A DNA stretch of 64,000 bases from Caloranaerobacter sp050286925 (GTDB lineage Bacteria; Bacillota; Clostridia; Tissierellales; Thermohalobacteraceae): contig NZ_JBFWFX010000002.1 in the NCBI RefSeq assembly GCF_050286925.1, forward strand, positions 227,629 through 291,628, in the 5' to 3' direction. The position numbers and the translations under genes were made by a program. The notes under the pieces were generated by a model. It saw nothing but the letters and a program-made list of their open reading frames with translations. It did no database searches and was not told the DNA's origin. Of the stretch, positions 8,601-16,654 are shown in pieces (positions within the stretch are counted from its first letter, which is position 1; each line of letters starts with the position of its first letter).

Positions 8601-11600
8601 AACCATACATTTGAGGTTGAAAATGGACCATTTAATAAAATTGTTCCAGGATATTTCTACCGTACAGATGATACAGGAAAGTTTACAAATGGTTCTGGAT
8701 GTGGAAATGAGATTGCTACTGAAAGACCAATGGTTAGAAAATATATTAAAGATTCTGTACGATATTGGGCTGAAGAATATAATGTAGACGGATTCAGATT
8801 TGATTTGATGGGGCTTATAGATGTACAGACAATGACAGAAATAGCAAAAGAACTACATGAAAAAGTTGACCCTACAATATTAATCTATGGAGAGCCATGG
8901 CAGGCCGGAGGTTCGTCATTATCAGCTGAGTTACAAACTACAAAAGGAAAACAAAAAGGAAAAGGCTTTGCGGTATTTAATGACAATTTACGTGGTGCTA
9001 TCAAAGGTGGAAGTGATGATGCAAGTAAAGGATTTGCAACAGGAGAGCAAGGAAAAGAGTATGATATCGTAAAAGGGATAATGGGTTCGGTACATGATTT
9101 TACAGATAGTCCGACTGAGACTATTAATTATGTAACTGCTCATGATAACTTGAATCTTTGGGATAAAATTATTAAAACTCAAGGGTTAGAAGAAGAGGAA
9201 GGTTTTATTCATATAAGAGATGGAAAGTTAACTGGAGAGGATGCTGAAAAGTACAATAGCGTAGATGAAGCAGTAAGTGCAGCAACTGTGCATCATGCCG
9301 TTGATTTGAATAATGTTTTAGAAAACGAGACTGTTAAGCGTTCTTTACTTGCAAATGGTATTGTATTAACTTCTCAAGGTATTCCATTTATGCATGCAGG
9401 AGATGAACTGTTGAGGACTAAGTTTGGAGACCACAACAGCTATAAAAGTCCTGATGCAATCAATAAGATTAGATGGGAATATAAAGCACAATTTAAGCCA
9501 GTATTTGATTACTATAAAGGACTTATTGAGTTGAGAAAGGCTCATCCTGCATTCAGAATGACAACTAAAAATGATGTAGAATCTAATATTGAAATCTTAA
9601 GACAAGATGGAAATGTTGTTGCATATAAGTTAAAAGATTATGCTAACAATGATACATGGAGAAATATAGTAGTTATATATAATGGTAACGAACATGCGGT
9701 AGATGTAAATCTTCCTAATGATTCTGATACATGGAATATAGTTGTAAATGACAAAAAGGCAGGAACAGAGGTTATAGAAACTATAAAAGGTTCTACAGTT
9801 ACTGTAGAAGGACTTTCAATGATGGTTCTTTATGATGAAGCTAATGATTATATACCAGTTCCAACTAGCATTGAGCTTGATGCAAAAGAAATAGGACTAG
9901 AGGTTGGAGATGTAAGAACTGTAAAGGCAGTAGTAAAAGATCAAAACGGAAATCCTATGTTATATCAGCAAATTGAATGGTTATCTTCTGATGAGAGTGT
10001 TGCAGTTGTAAATAATGGAAGAATTACTGCTGTTAAAGATGGCGATGCAATTATTACTGCTAAAGTCGGAGATATTGAGGAGACAATAATCGTACATGTT
10101 GGCAAATTAGTTCCTTCTGAAATTATAGTAACAGGAGAGAATACAGTTTTTGCTACAAGAAAAATACAGCTTACTGCGACAGTAAAAGATCAGTATGGCC
10201 AAGAAATGACAAATGTATCGGTACAATGGACATCTTCTAATACTGAAATAGCTGTTGTTGATTCAAATGGAGAAGTTACAGGTATAAGTCCAGGAAAAGT
10301 AACTATTATAATAAAAGCTGGTGATGTAACTTGTGAATATGAAATAGAAGTAAAGGAATATGTAAAAAGATATATAAGATTTAAGTATATAAGGGAAGAT
10401 AAAGATTATACTGATTGGAATTTATGGGTTTGGTTTACTGGAGTAAAGGATGGACAAATTGATTTTGAAAAGATAGAAGATGGAGTAGCAATTGCAAATA
10501 TTGAAATCAGTCCAGAAACAAAAGAAGTAGGGTTTATAGTAAGAAAAGGTACAGACTGGAGTACTGCAAAACAGGATATTCAAGAAGATAGATACATTAA
10601 AGTAGATCCTGATCAAGTTATAACAAAGGTTATAGTAACAAGTATGGTAAAGGAATTTAAGATAATTCCTTCAGTAAAGGGACCTGTATTGGAAAATGGT
10701 AGCGTTACTTTCTACTATAGAGATGAAGAGCTTTACAGAAATGATGCTATGGATACACTTGACGGTGTAAAGGTTAAAATAGATGGTAAAGAGTATGATA
10801 TGGAATATATACCAGAAGATGAATTGTATGTTTATACTTTAAGAGATATTTCAGAAGGTACACATGAATATTCTTTTGTTGTTACTAAAGATGGAGAAAC
10901 AATTGAAATACCAGACCCTAAAAATACTAGTGAAGATGGAAAGTCATACATTGTATATCAGAATTTGAAATTAGATATAAAAGCGTCAGTTATACCACAT
11001 GAAATTGACTACAATCAAAATGCAGTATTAAGTTTAGAAATTACTTCTAATGGAGAGCCTGTAAAGGTTAAAGAAATTTATGCAGATTTAAGTGCATTAG
11101 GAGGAAGTAAAGAATTACCTATAAGTGATGAATTAAAAGAAATCAGTATTTCAGTAAGAGATAATGTAACAGCAGGAACTAAAACAATTCCTATCAAAGT
11201 AATTGATGAATATGGAAAAGAACATTATAAAGATGTAACAGTTGAAGTAAAACCAAGGTTATCTGTTGGAGAACTTGATTTTGACTGGGATGAAGCAAGG
11301 ATATACTTTATAGTTACAGACAGATTTAATGACGGAGACAAGAGTAATAATGATCCATATAACATAGGCTATGATACAAGTATGCCTGGTACTTATCATG
11401 GTGGTGATTTTGCTGGTATTATTGAAAAACTTGATTACTTGAAAGAATTAGGGATAAATACAATTTGGATTACACCGATTGTTGAAAACATTAAGTTTGA
11501 TACAAGACATGCAGAAAATCCACATATTACACCTTATTACGGATATCATGGATATTGGGCAAGCAACTTTGAAAAACTAAATCCTCATTTTGGGACTTTA

Positions 11601-14003
11601 GAGGATTTTCACAGATTAATTGATGAAGCTCATGAACGCGGTATCAAGATTATGGTTGATGTAGTTCTTAATCATATTGGATATGGATTAAAGGAAAATG
11701 ATCCTGGTATTGGAAAGGATATACCTAATTTCCCAACAGATGAAGATAGGGAAAGATTCAAGGGAATGATTCGTGAGAATCCTTCAGAAGGAGACCCTAT
11801 AACACAGGAGTTAGCAGGGCTGCCTGACATTAAGACTGAAGACCCTAAAGTTAGAGAGAAAATTATTAATTGGCAGGTAGCTTGGGTTAAAGAACTTGGC
11901 AGAACAGAAAAGGGTAATACTATTGACTACTTCCGTGTAGATACTGTTAAGCATGTTGATGATGTAACATGGATGGCATTTAAGAATGAATTGACTAAGG
12001 TAAAACCTGATTTCAAGTTGATAGGTGAAACATTCGGTGCAGACCCAGAAAATACTATGGGAGATTTAGGAAGTGGCAAGATGGATTCACTATTAGATTT
12101 CAACTTCAAATATACTGCACAGAACTTTGTAAATGGTGAAATTGATGATGTAGAAAAATATCTTGAAAAACGAAACGGTATTCTAAATAATACAGCTACA
12201 TTTGGCCAATTCTTAGGAAGTCATGATGAGGACGGTTTCTTAGAACGAGTAGGGAAAGATTTAGGTAAGTTAAAAGTTGCTGCATCATTGCAAATAACAG
12301 CAAAGGGTCAACCTGTTATTTATTATGGTGAAGAGCTAGGAATGTCAGGTAAAGCAGAATATCCATATTACTATAACAGGTATGACATGCCTTGGGATAA
12401 AGTAGAAGGAAATGACGTGCTAGAACATTACAAGAAAATTTTAAATATAAGAAAAGCTCATTCGAAGGTAATGGCAAAAGGTATAAGAAACAAGATTGCT
12501 GGTTCTGATGAAGAAGGATATCTTGTATTTGAAAGAAGATATGGTAATGAGTCAGTTGTGATTGCACTAAACGTTAAAAATGAAGAAAAAACAATAACAG
12601 TAAAAGTACCGTTTGAAGCTGGAGCTAAGATAGTAGATGAATATAGTGGAAATATTTATACTGTTGATGATGAAAATCGTGTAACTTTCTCAATACCAAG
12701 CATGTCTGATGGTGGAACTGTAATTTTATATCCTCAGGTACAAGATTCAAACGAACCAGTTGAAGATAATGATAATGAAAGTAGTAAATATAAGAATGAA
12801 GAAAAGGATAATGAAGAAAAAGATGAAAAGAAGAAAGATTTAGGGACTCTAATAATAACAAAAGATAAAAATGGAAATAAGAGGGTTGAATTTAAAGCTG
12901 ATGAAAATAAACTGAAACAAAAAATAGAAAATGAAGAAAGTGAAATTGTAGAGATAGATGTAGTAAAAGGTGAAACAGAAGAATTTGATCAAGTTTCAGT
13001 AATTATATCTTCCGATTCAGTTTTAAAGGCATCAGAATTTGGTAAAAAACTGTTAATTAACACAGGACAAGCAGCTTTGGAATTTGATCCATCATCTGTA
13101 AAAGTGGATAAGAAAGAGCAAGTGAATATTATGGTTAAGAAGCTCAATGAAAAAGAGACAGATGAGATAATGACTAAAGTAAAACAAAAAGGGTATAACC
13201 TGATATCACAGGCTTTAGACTTTTATTTGATAGCTAAGTCTAAAGATAATGAAAGAAAACTTGAATTTGATAAACCTATTGTAATAACTATTAAGTTTGA
13301 TACTGAAAAAGTAGCTGACAAGAGAAAGATTGGAGTATACTATTACAATGAAAAAGAAGATTTACTGCAATATATTGGTGGAAATGTGAAAGATGAAGGC
13401 AAGATAGTATTTGAGGCAGAGCATTTCAGTAAATATATGGTAATGGAATACAATAAGGTGTTTGCTGATATTGATACGTCATGGGCAAAAGAGGAAATAG
13501 AGGTTCTTGCTGCAAGACATATAGTAGATGGATTAGACGGAGTAAACTTTGTACCAAATAAAGCTGTAACTAGAGCAGAATTTGCAAAATTATTAGTTGA
13601 AGCATTAGACCTAAAAGCAAATGAGAATAAAGTAACATTTTATGATGTACCAGACGGAGCTTGGTATAAGGAATTTGTAGAAACAGCAGCTAGCTTAGGT
13701 ATAGTTACTGGATATAAAGGTGAATTTAATCCGAATGATAAAATAACAAGAGAAGCAATGGCTGCAATGATAGTAAGAGCTTTAAAATATGTAGCACCAA
13801 ATATGGATTATAGCCAGAAAGATATTACTTTTGTTGATAGAGATTCTATATCTGATTGGGCAAAAGATTTAGTTGGTATAGCTTATAACAAAGGAATAGT
13901 AAATGGAATAGATGAAACAACATTTGCACCAAAAGACAACGCAACAAGAGCACAAGCTGCAGTTATTATTTACAGACTTCTTCACCTACTTGGCAGAATA
14001 TAG
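5646..14003 (+). CDS. SLH-anchored bifunctional pullulanase/alpha-amylase, two GH13 domains
   Basis: Giant secreted amylolytic enzyme (2785 residues) for starch, pullulan and related alpha-glucans at the cell surface. Order: signal peptide ~1-34 (cleavage after VEA); beta-rich N-terminal module ~38-245; Big_5-like Ig ~252-350; CBM48/AMPK-type glycan module ~355-445; Ig-like ~450-530; CBM41 ~533-630; pullulanase N-domain/CBM48 ~735-840; first GH13 with the pullulanase-type FNWGYDP motif, DVVYNHT (982-988), nucleophile D1053 in GFRFDLMG, acid E1083 in YGEPW, HDN 1166-1168; two Big_2 Ig repeats ~1400-1565; second CBM41 ~1576-1670; second GH13 with DVVLNH (2005-2010), nucleophile D2099, acid E2128, HDED from 2193; acidic Lys/Glu linker ~2380-2420; three SLH repeats from ~2605 to the end. 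All catalytic residues of both domains are present. Strong AGGAG start; promoter and operators upstream; long terminator downstream. Confidence 0.95.
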   Translation: MFNRSRKIISLLLVTIMIFGMFLGIIPNTSVEASSNNIIIDGSFDDAWNSIPIIGNSPSSGWVDSNIDNLRLYNDSEYLFFWIDAVNVPNWGENGMFIDIALNVNDEDSGISSNPWGAQFNFDGTSAKPNYHIMMRVKNDNEVNGAALYSSSDFTNPILATWTNLKGAEFALDRNKGFEGKIPLKEMGLKNGDKLKAIVVLSGNNGEHGAFDVIPSAEGNTIAKSWNESSNPNIQSIYSSTYVITGIEEPKTLEVVSTKPYDGENNVSVDLDKIEIDFSEDINLLSAEDITVSGEVYSAVYSEGSKLILNLEEPLKYDTTYTVNIPEGAVKGLNTETTNKQISFSFTTETALKSPVVDKNEVTFIYKGDNNTKDVKVAGAFNNWATDGENAIILTKGENNIWTKTLDIPTGIYGYKFIVDGNWILDPLNDKKIAGGYGDDSKLIVPGLIIDIPGEVEKGDTVSLTAKFLNEDESEEIVTPTWKLDKTVTGVTLDGNKLIISQDAQVGDKFTIEATINGYSAKKEITILENMYTYTINYYRYDGKQKDWDMWIWEDGKEGNAYPFTGIDEDGFATATYKFPSKKINIITRPGNWSEQEMDRVIEIKEGDSVEVWIIQGVSEVYYKREDADISARVQAAMMDSLNEIYVTTTHAVEDSDLETFRLIDVTNGNKNIQVNASLIGANKVKLTVQDSDLIDVRNIYKVESDRFKGCIVTMRKILDDPKFYYDGNDLGLTYTKEKSTFKVWAPTAKKVSVALYDDAGEYNSLGIVEDHSGGREIEMSREENGVWTLTVNEDLKGKYYMYRVEFADGTVNYAVDPYARAVSANGQRTAIVDLEETNFEGWNPEYKPPMINPTDAIIYELHVRDFSIDENSGIVNKGKFKAFTETGTTYNGVKTGIDSLEELGVTHVHLLPSFDFKTVNELTVDDPDSTDPKFNWGYDPQNYNVPEGSYSTDPQNPIARIKEFKEMVQALHDKGIRVIMDVVYNHTFEVENGPFNKIVPGYFYRTDDTGKFTNGSGCGNEIATERPMVRKYIKDSVRYWAEEYNVDGFRFDLMGLIDVQTMTEIAKELHEKVDPTILIYGEPWQAGGSSLSAELQTTKGKQKGKGFAVFNDNLRGAIKGGSDDASKGFATGEQGKEYDIVKGIMGSVHDFTDSPTETINYVTAHDNLNLWDKIIKTQGLEEEEGFIHIRDGKLTGEDAEKYNSVDEAVSAATVHHAVDLNNVLENETVKRSLLANGIVLTSQGIPFMHAGDELLRTKFGDHNSYKSPDAINKIRWEYKAQFKPVFDYYKGLIELRKAHPAFRMTTKNDVESNIEILRQDGNVVAYKLKDYANNDTWRNIVVIYNGNEHAVDVNLPNDSDTWNIVVNDKKAGTEVIETIKGSTVTVEGLSMMVLYDEANDYIPVPTSIELDAKEIGLEVGDVRTVKAVVKDQNGNPMLYQQIEWLSSDESVAVVNNGRITAVKDGDAIITAKVGDIEETIIVHVGKLVPSEIIVTGENTVFATRKIQLTATVKDQYGQEMTNVSVQWTSSNTEIAVVDSNGEVTGISPGKVTIIIKAGDVTCEYEIEVKEYVKRYIRFKYIREDKDYTDWNLWVWFTGVKDGQIDFEKIEDGVAIANIEISPETKEVGFIVRKGTDWSTAKQDIQEDRYIKVDPDQVITKVIVTSMVKEFKIIPSVKGPVLENGSVTFYYRDEELYRNDAMDTLDGVKVKIDGKEYDMEYIPEDELYVYTLRDISEGTHEYSFVVTKDGETIEIPDPKNTSEDGKSYIVYQNLKLDIKASVIPHEIDYNQNAVLSLEITSNGEPVKVKEIYADLSALGGSKELPISDELKEISISVRDNVTAGTKTIPIKVIDEYGKEHYKDVTVEVKPRLSVGELDFDWDEARIYFIVTDRFNDGDKSNNDPYNIGYDTSMPGTYHGGDFAGIIEKLDYLKELGINTIWITPIVENIKFDTRHAENPHITPYYGYHGYWASNFEKLNPHFGTLEDFHRLIDEAHERGIKIMVDVVLNHIGYGLKENDPGIGKDIPNFPTDEDRERFKGMIRENPSEGDPITQELAGLPDIKTEDPKVREKIINWQVAWVKELGRTEKGNTIDYFRVDTVKHVDDVTWMAFKNELTKVKPDFKLIGETFGADPENTMGDLGSGKMDSLLDFNFKYTAQNFVNGEIDDVEKYLEKRNGILNNTATFGQFLGSHDEDGFLERVGKDLGKLKVAASLQITAKGQPVIYYGEELGMSGKAEYPYYYNRYDMPWDKVEGNDVLEHYKKILNIRKAHSKVMAKGIRNKIAGSDEEGYLVFERRYGNESVVIALNVKNEEKTITVKVPFEAGAKIVDEYSGNIYTVDDENRVTFSIPSMSDGGTVILYPQVQDSNEPVEDNDNESSKYKNEEKDNEEKDEKKKDLGTLIITKDKNGNKRVEFKADENKLKQKIENEESEIVEIDVVKGETEEFDQVSVIISSDSVLKASEFGKKLLINTGQAALEFDPSSVKVDKKEQVNIMVKKLNEKETDEIMTKVKQKGYNLISQALDFYLIAKSKDNERKLEFDKPIVITIKFDTEKVADKRKIGVYYYNEKEDLLQYIGGNVKDEGKIVFEAEHFSKYMVMEYNKVFADIDTSWAKEEIEVLAARHIVDGLDGVNFVPNKAVTRAEFAKLLVEALDLKANENKVTFYDVPDGAWYKEFVETAASLGIVTGYKGEFNPNDKITREAMAAMIVRALKYVAPNMDYSQKDITFVDRDSISDWAKDLVGIAYNKGIVNGIDETTFAPKDNATRAQAAVIIYRLLHLLGRI

Positions 14004-14007
14004 TACT

Positions 14008-14043
14008 AAAGTTTCCGGTGGGACACCCGCCGGAAACTTTTTT
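14008..14043 (+). terminator. Strong intrinsic terminator after pullulanase
   Basis: 15-bp stem (AAAGTTTCCGGTGGG with one G-T wobble to its partner), 3-nt loop ACA, and a TTTTTT tract formed by the end of the stem plus following bases. Confidence 0.9.
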
Positions 14044-14085
14044 GTGGAAAAACAGACGGTTCTGTTGTATCATAAAAAAAATTAA

Positions 14086-14268
14086 AGCAGCACAGGAATA
14101 TGTCATGTTATATTGAGAGCAATAAACAGTCAAATAACTTTCCAAGACAATGTTGTTGTGGCTATAACAGATGGAAAATTAGATTTTGGTCCATGGGAGC
14201 AAATATTTTATGGAGAATTTGATGGGAAAAGGAGAAAGAGAGTTTTAGTAAAGATTATAGGAGAATAA
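14086..14268 (+). pseudogene. C-terminal remnant of a YjbQ/UPF0047-family protein
   Basis: Sixty codons open to TAA 14266, without a start. The translation contains DGKLDFGPWEQIFYGEFDGK and ends RKRVLVKIIGE, the characteristic C-terminus of UPF0047/YjbQ proteins (conserved GTWQ-x-I-x-x-x-EFDGPR block, here GPWEQIFYGEFDGKR). The N-terminal half with the conserved histidines is missing and an in-frame stop lies just upstream. Dead fragment. Confidence 0.7.
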
Positions 14269-14298
14269 AAATAGAGCTAGAAATATTGTAATTACCTA

Positions 14299-14327
14299 TT
14301 GCATTTCTTATTCAATAATAGTATACT
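14299..14327 (+). promoter_or_regulatory. Promoter of the hsmRA-like operon
   Basis: TTGCAT, 17-nt spacer, TATACT. Predicted start near 14334, directly in front of the palindrome at 14336-14347. Confidence 0.7.
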
Positions 14328-14335
14328 AATAATAG

Positions 14336-14347
14336 TTCGCATGCGAA
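14336..14347 (+). promoter_or_regulatory. Perfect palindrome at the transcription start: probable MarR-type operator
   Basis: TTCGCATGCGAA, a perfect 12-bp palindrome just after the -10 box. Its position and the MarR-family gene in the same operon suggest an autoregulatory operator. Confidence 0.65.
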
Positions 14348-14373
14348 ATATTTATCGATGAAGGTGAAATATA

Positions 14374-14661
14374 ATGGACAAGTTAGAAAATGAAAAGAAA
14401 TTATTAGAGAAAATGATTAAACTATATTGTAGAAAAAAACATAATACAGGTGAAAATTTATGTTCAGATTGTGAAGAATTAATGGAATACGCTTTTTATA
14501 GACTTTCAAAATGCCCTTTTGGGAATAATAAAAAGAGTTGTGCTAATTGTAATATAAAATGTTATGATAAAGAACATAAAGATAGAATTAAAGAAGTTAT
14601 GAAGTTTTCAGGATGGAGGATATTTTTTAGACATCCTATTATGACGTTAAGGCATTTTTAA
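14374..14661 (+). CDS. Nitrous oxide-stimulated promoter family protein (Nitrous_P-like), small Cys-rich
   Basis: 95 residues; resembles the PF11756 family by its pattern of YCRKKHNTGENLCSDCEEL, CPF followed by SCANCNIKCY, and a C-terminal HPIMTLRHF. Seven Cys plus several His suggest metal or Fe-S binding; function unknown. First gene of a three-gene operon with the MarR regulator and HsmA-like protein, so it may share their inducer. The ATG follows GAAGGTGA. Confidence 0.75.
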   Translation: MDKLENEKKLLEKMIKLYCRKKHNTGENLCSDCEELMEYAFYRLSKCPFGNNKKSCANCNIKCYDKEHKDRIKEVMKFSGWRIFFRHPIMTLRHF

Positions 14662-14717
14662 AATGGAGAATATAGTGAATATTAAGTTGTCAAAAGAACA
14701 TAAGAGGAAGTGATAAG

Positions 14718-15152
14718 ATGTCAGATGAAAAAAAAGGATTGCAAATAGGTTTATTGATAAGAGAAATAAATTCAAAAATTAATAGTAATCTAAGACATGA
14801 ATTTGAAAGTACTGGATTGACTATTCCTCAAATAATGCTTATTAGAATACTTGTAAAACATAAAAAATTAAAGGTTAGTGAGATAAGTAAAAAAATGAGT
14901 CTTGCTAATAGTACAGTTTCAGGAATAATTGATAGGCTTGAAAAACAGGAAATATTGAAAAGGACACGAAGTAGCGAGGATAAAAGGATAGTATATATTG
15001 AACTTGCAGATAAAGGTTATGAAATAGGTAAATATTTTTATAATACTATAAATAGTTATTTTCAAGATGTTTTTGGAAAAGCAAGTGAGGAAGAAATAGA
15101 AGTCATTCTTAATGGACTTCAGACACTAAAAAAAGTGTTAGATAGACGATAA
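14718..15152 (+). CDS. hsmR: MarR-family transcriptional regulator, HsmR-like
   Basis: 144-residue winged-helix regulator with the MarR core VSEISKKMSLANSTVSGIIDRLEKQ (recognition helix about residues 55-80) followed by a wing with RTRSSEDKRIVYIELADKG. Probably represses its own operon through the TTCGCATGCGAA site. The call as HsmR rests on context: in Clostridioides difficile the MarR-type haem sensor HsmR is encoded directly before the membrane protein HsmA, as here. GAGGAAGTGA precedes the ATG. Ligand binding is not shown by sequence; symbol assigned by synteny. Confidence 0.8.
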   Translation: MSDEKKGLQIGLLIREINSKINSNLRHEFESTGLTIPQIMLIRILVKHKKLKVSEISKKMSLANSTVSGIIDRLEKQEILKRTRSSEDKRIVYIELADKGYEIGKYFYNTINSYFQDVFGKASEEEIEVILNGLQTLKKVLDRR

Positions 15153-15172
15153 AAGTAAAGGGGGTAATTTTT

Positions 15173-15535
15173 ATGTTAAGTTTTGCTATTATTTTTATAA
15201 CATGTGCATTGATTTGTTATACTATTGGAGTGTGGAGTGAAAAAATAGCTGGTATACTTAAAGGGTGGCATTTAGTATTTTTCTGGATAGGGTTTGTTTT
15301 TGATACTTTAGGAACGACACTTATGGGAAAAATAAGTGGAGGGTTTGAACTTAATGTACATGGGATTACTGGGCTAATTGCTATTTTGCTTATGTTATTT
15401 CATGCAGTCTGGGCTACAATAGTTTTATTAAAGAAAGATCAAAAATCAATGAAAAATTTTCACAAGTTTAGTTTATTAGTTTGGTTTATTTGGTTGATTC
15501 CTTATTTTACTGGAATGATATTAAATATGGTTTAA
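15173..15535 (+). CDS. hsmA: HsmA-family membrane protein (TIGR03987 type)
   Basis: 120 residues with four hydrophobic segments (about 3-20, 30-48, 62-84, 100-119). Family members are small four-helix membrane proteins; HsmA of C. difficile contributes to haem-linked oxidative-stress defence. Histidines at GWH (~33), NVHG (~63), LFHAVW (~78) and NFHKFS (~96) could ligate haem. Starts 21 nt after the regulator's stop behind AAAGGGGG; last gene of the operon. Confidence 0.8.
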   Translation: MLSFAIIFITCALICYTIGVWSEKIAGILKGWHLVFFWIGFVFDTLGTTLMGKISGGFELNVHGITGLIAILLMLFHAVWATIVLLKKDQKSMKNFHKFSLLVWFIWLIPYFTGMILNMV

Positions 15536-15542
15536 TGTTGAG

Positions 15543-15570
15543 AGAGTCATGAAAAATCATGACTCTTTTT
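15543..15570 (+). terminator. Terminator of the hsmRA-like operon
   Basis: 10-bp perfect stem AGAGTCATGA/TCATGACTCT, 4-nt A loop, TTTTT tract. Confidence 0.9.
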
Positions 15571-15682
15571 GTGTATTTTTTTTCCATAAATTTTTGTTTA
15601 CATATTTTTGTTAGTCAATATATTTGATATTATAGTTATATAAAATGATTTCTAAATATTTAGTTGATAGGGGGAGTTTTAA

Positions 15683-16621
15683 ATGAAATTAATTGATTTA
15701 CATTGTGATACAATGAGTAAAATTATTGTAACTGAAAATGAAACAGAACTAAAAGAAAATAATTTTCATGTTGATCTTGAAAAGTTAATTAAAGCAGACT
15801 CTTTAGCTCAATTTTTTGCTCTCTATATAGATATTGAAGAGAAAGACAATTATTTTGAATATTGCTTGGAAATGTTAGATAGATTTTATCAAGAACTTGA
15901 AAAAAATAATGAAAAGATTGCAATAGCTAGAAGTTATGAAGAAATGATTCAAAACGAAGAAAATGGTAAAATATCAGCTTTTCTTACAATAGAAGAAGGT
16001 GGAATATTAAAAGGTAAGTTATATAATTTAAGAAATTTTTATAGATTAGGTGTAAGATTAATAACTCTTACGTGGAATTATCCTAATCAAATAGGTTATC
16101 CAAATTATAAAAGAGAATATATGACTAAAGGGCTTACACCTTTTGGTAGAGAAGTCGTAAGAGAAATGAATAGGCTTGGAATGATTATAGACGTTTCTCA
16201 TCTATCTGATCAAGGGTTTTTTGATGTAGCATCAATATCTACAAAACCATTTATAGCATCTCATTCAAATGCCCGATCTATAAGAAATCATCCAAGAAAT
16301 TTGACGGATGAAATGATAAAAATACTTGCTGAAAAAGGTGGAGTAATGGGAATAAATTTCTGTTCATCTTTTTTAGGTAATAGTTCTATAAGTCGAATAG
16401 AAGATATAGTTATGCATATTAAGCATATTAGAAAAGTTGGGGGAATTGATGTTATAGCTATTGGTTCTGATTATGATGGAATTAATTGTGAATTAGAGAT
16501 TTGCAATATTGGTGAAATGAATAAGTTGTTACATGCATTAGAAAAAAATGGCTTTTCATCTGAAGAAATAGAAAAGATATTTTTTAAAAATGCTAAAAGA
16601 GTTATTAAGGAAGTTCTGTGA
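15683..16621 (+). CDS. Membrane dipeptidase (peptidase family M19)
   Basis: 312-residue zinc dipeptidase of the renal dipeptidase family; hydrolyses dipeptides, possibly D-residue containing. Metal ligands visible: H7 and D9 in DLHCDT, the bridging Glu in TIEEGG (~105), His in DVSHLS (~172) and ASHSNAR (~193), and IGSDYDG (~262). Normal length, no signal peptide, so probably cytoplasmic despite the family name. ATG follows GGGGGAG. Monocistronic with its stop inside the terminator. Confidence 0.9.
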   Translation: MKLIDLHCDTMSKIIVTENETELKENNFHVDLEKLIKADSLAQFFALYIDIEEKDNYFEYCLEMLDRFYQELEKNNEKIAIARSYEEMIQNEENGKISAFLTIEEGGILKGKLYNLRNFYRLGVRLITLTWNYPNQIGYPNYKREYMTKGLTPFGREVVREMNRLGMIIDVSHLSDQGFFDVASISTKPFIASHSNARSIRNHPRNLTDEMIKILAEKGGVMGINFCSSFLGNSSISRIEDIVMHIKHIRKVGGIDVIAIGSDYDGINCELEICNIGEMNKLLHALEKNGFSSEEIEKIFFKNAKRVIKEVL

Positions 16622-16644
16622 GTCAAGGGATCTCCCTTGACTCA
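16619..16644 (+). terminator. Terminator between convergent genes
   Basis: 12-bp stem TGAGTCAAGGGA/TCCCTTGACTCA with a tight loop. It overlaps the dipeptidase stop; the following T-run is weak. Confidence 0.7.
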
Positions 16645-16654
16645 TTTACATTTA

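Noticed and set aside
8887..9072. 61-codon plus-strand frame in another phase within pullulanase
   Set aside because: Lies inside the catalytic domain coding region; no ribosome site or family resemblance.
12316..12861. Two minus-strand frames (83 and 78 codons) inside the pullulanase gene
   Set aside because: His/Leu/Tyr-rich antisense artefacts of the second GH13 and linker coding sequence; no start signals.
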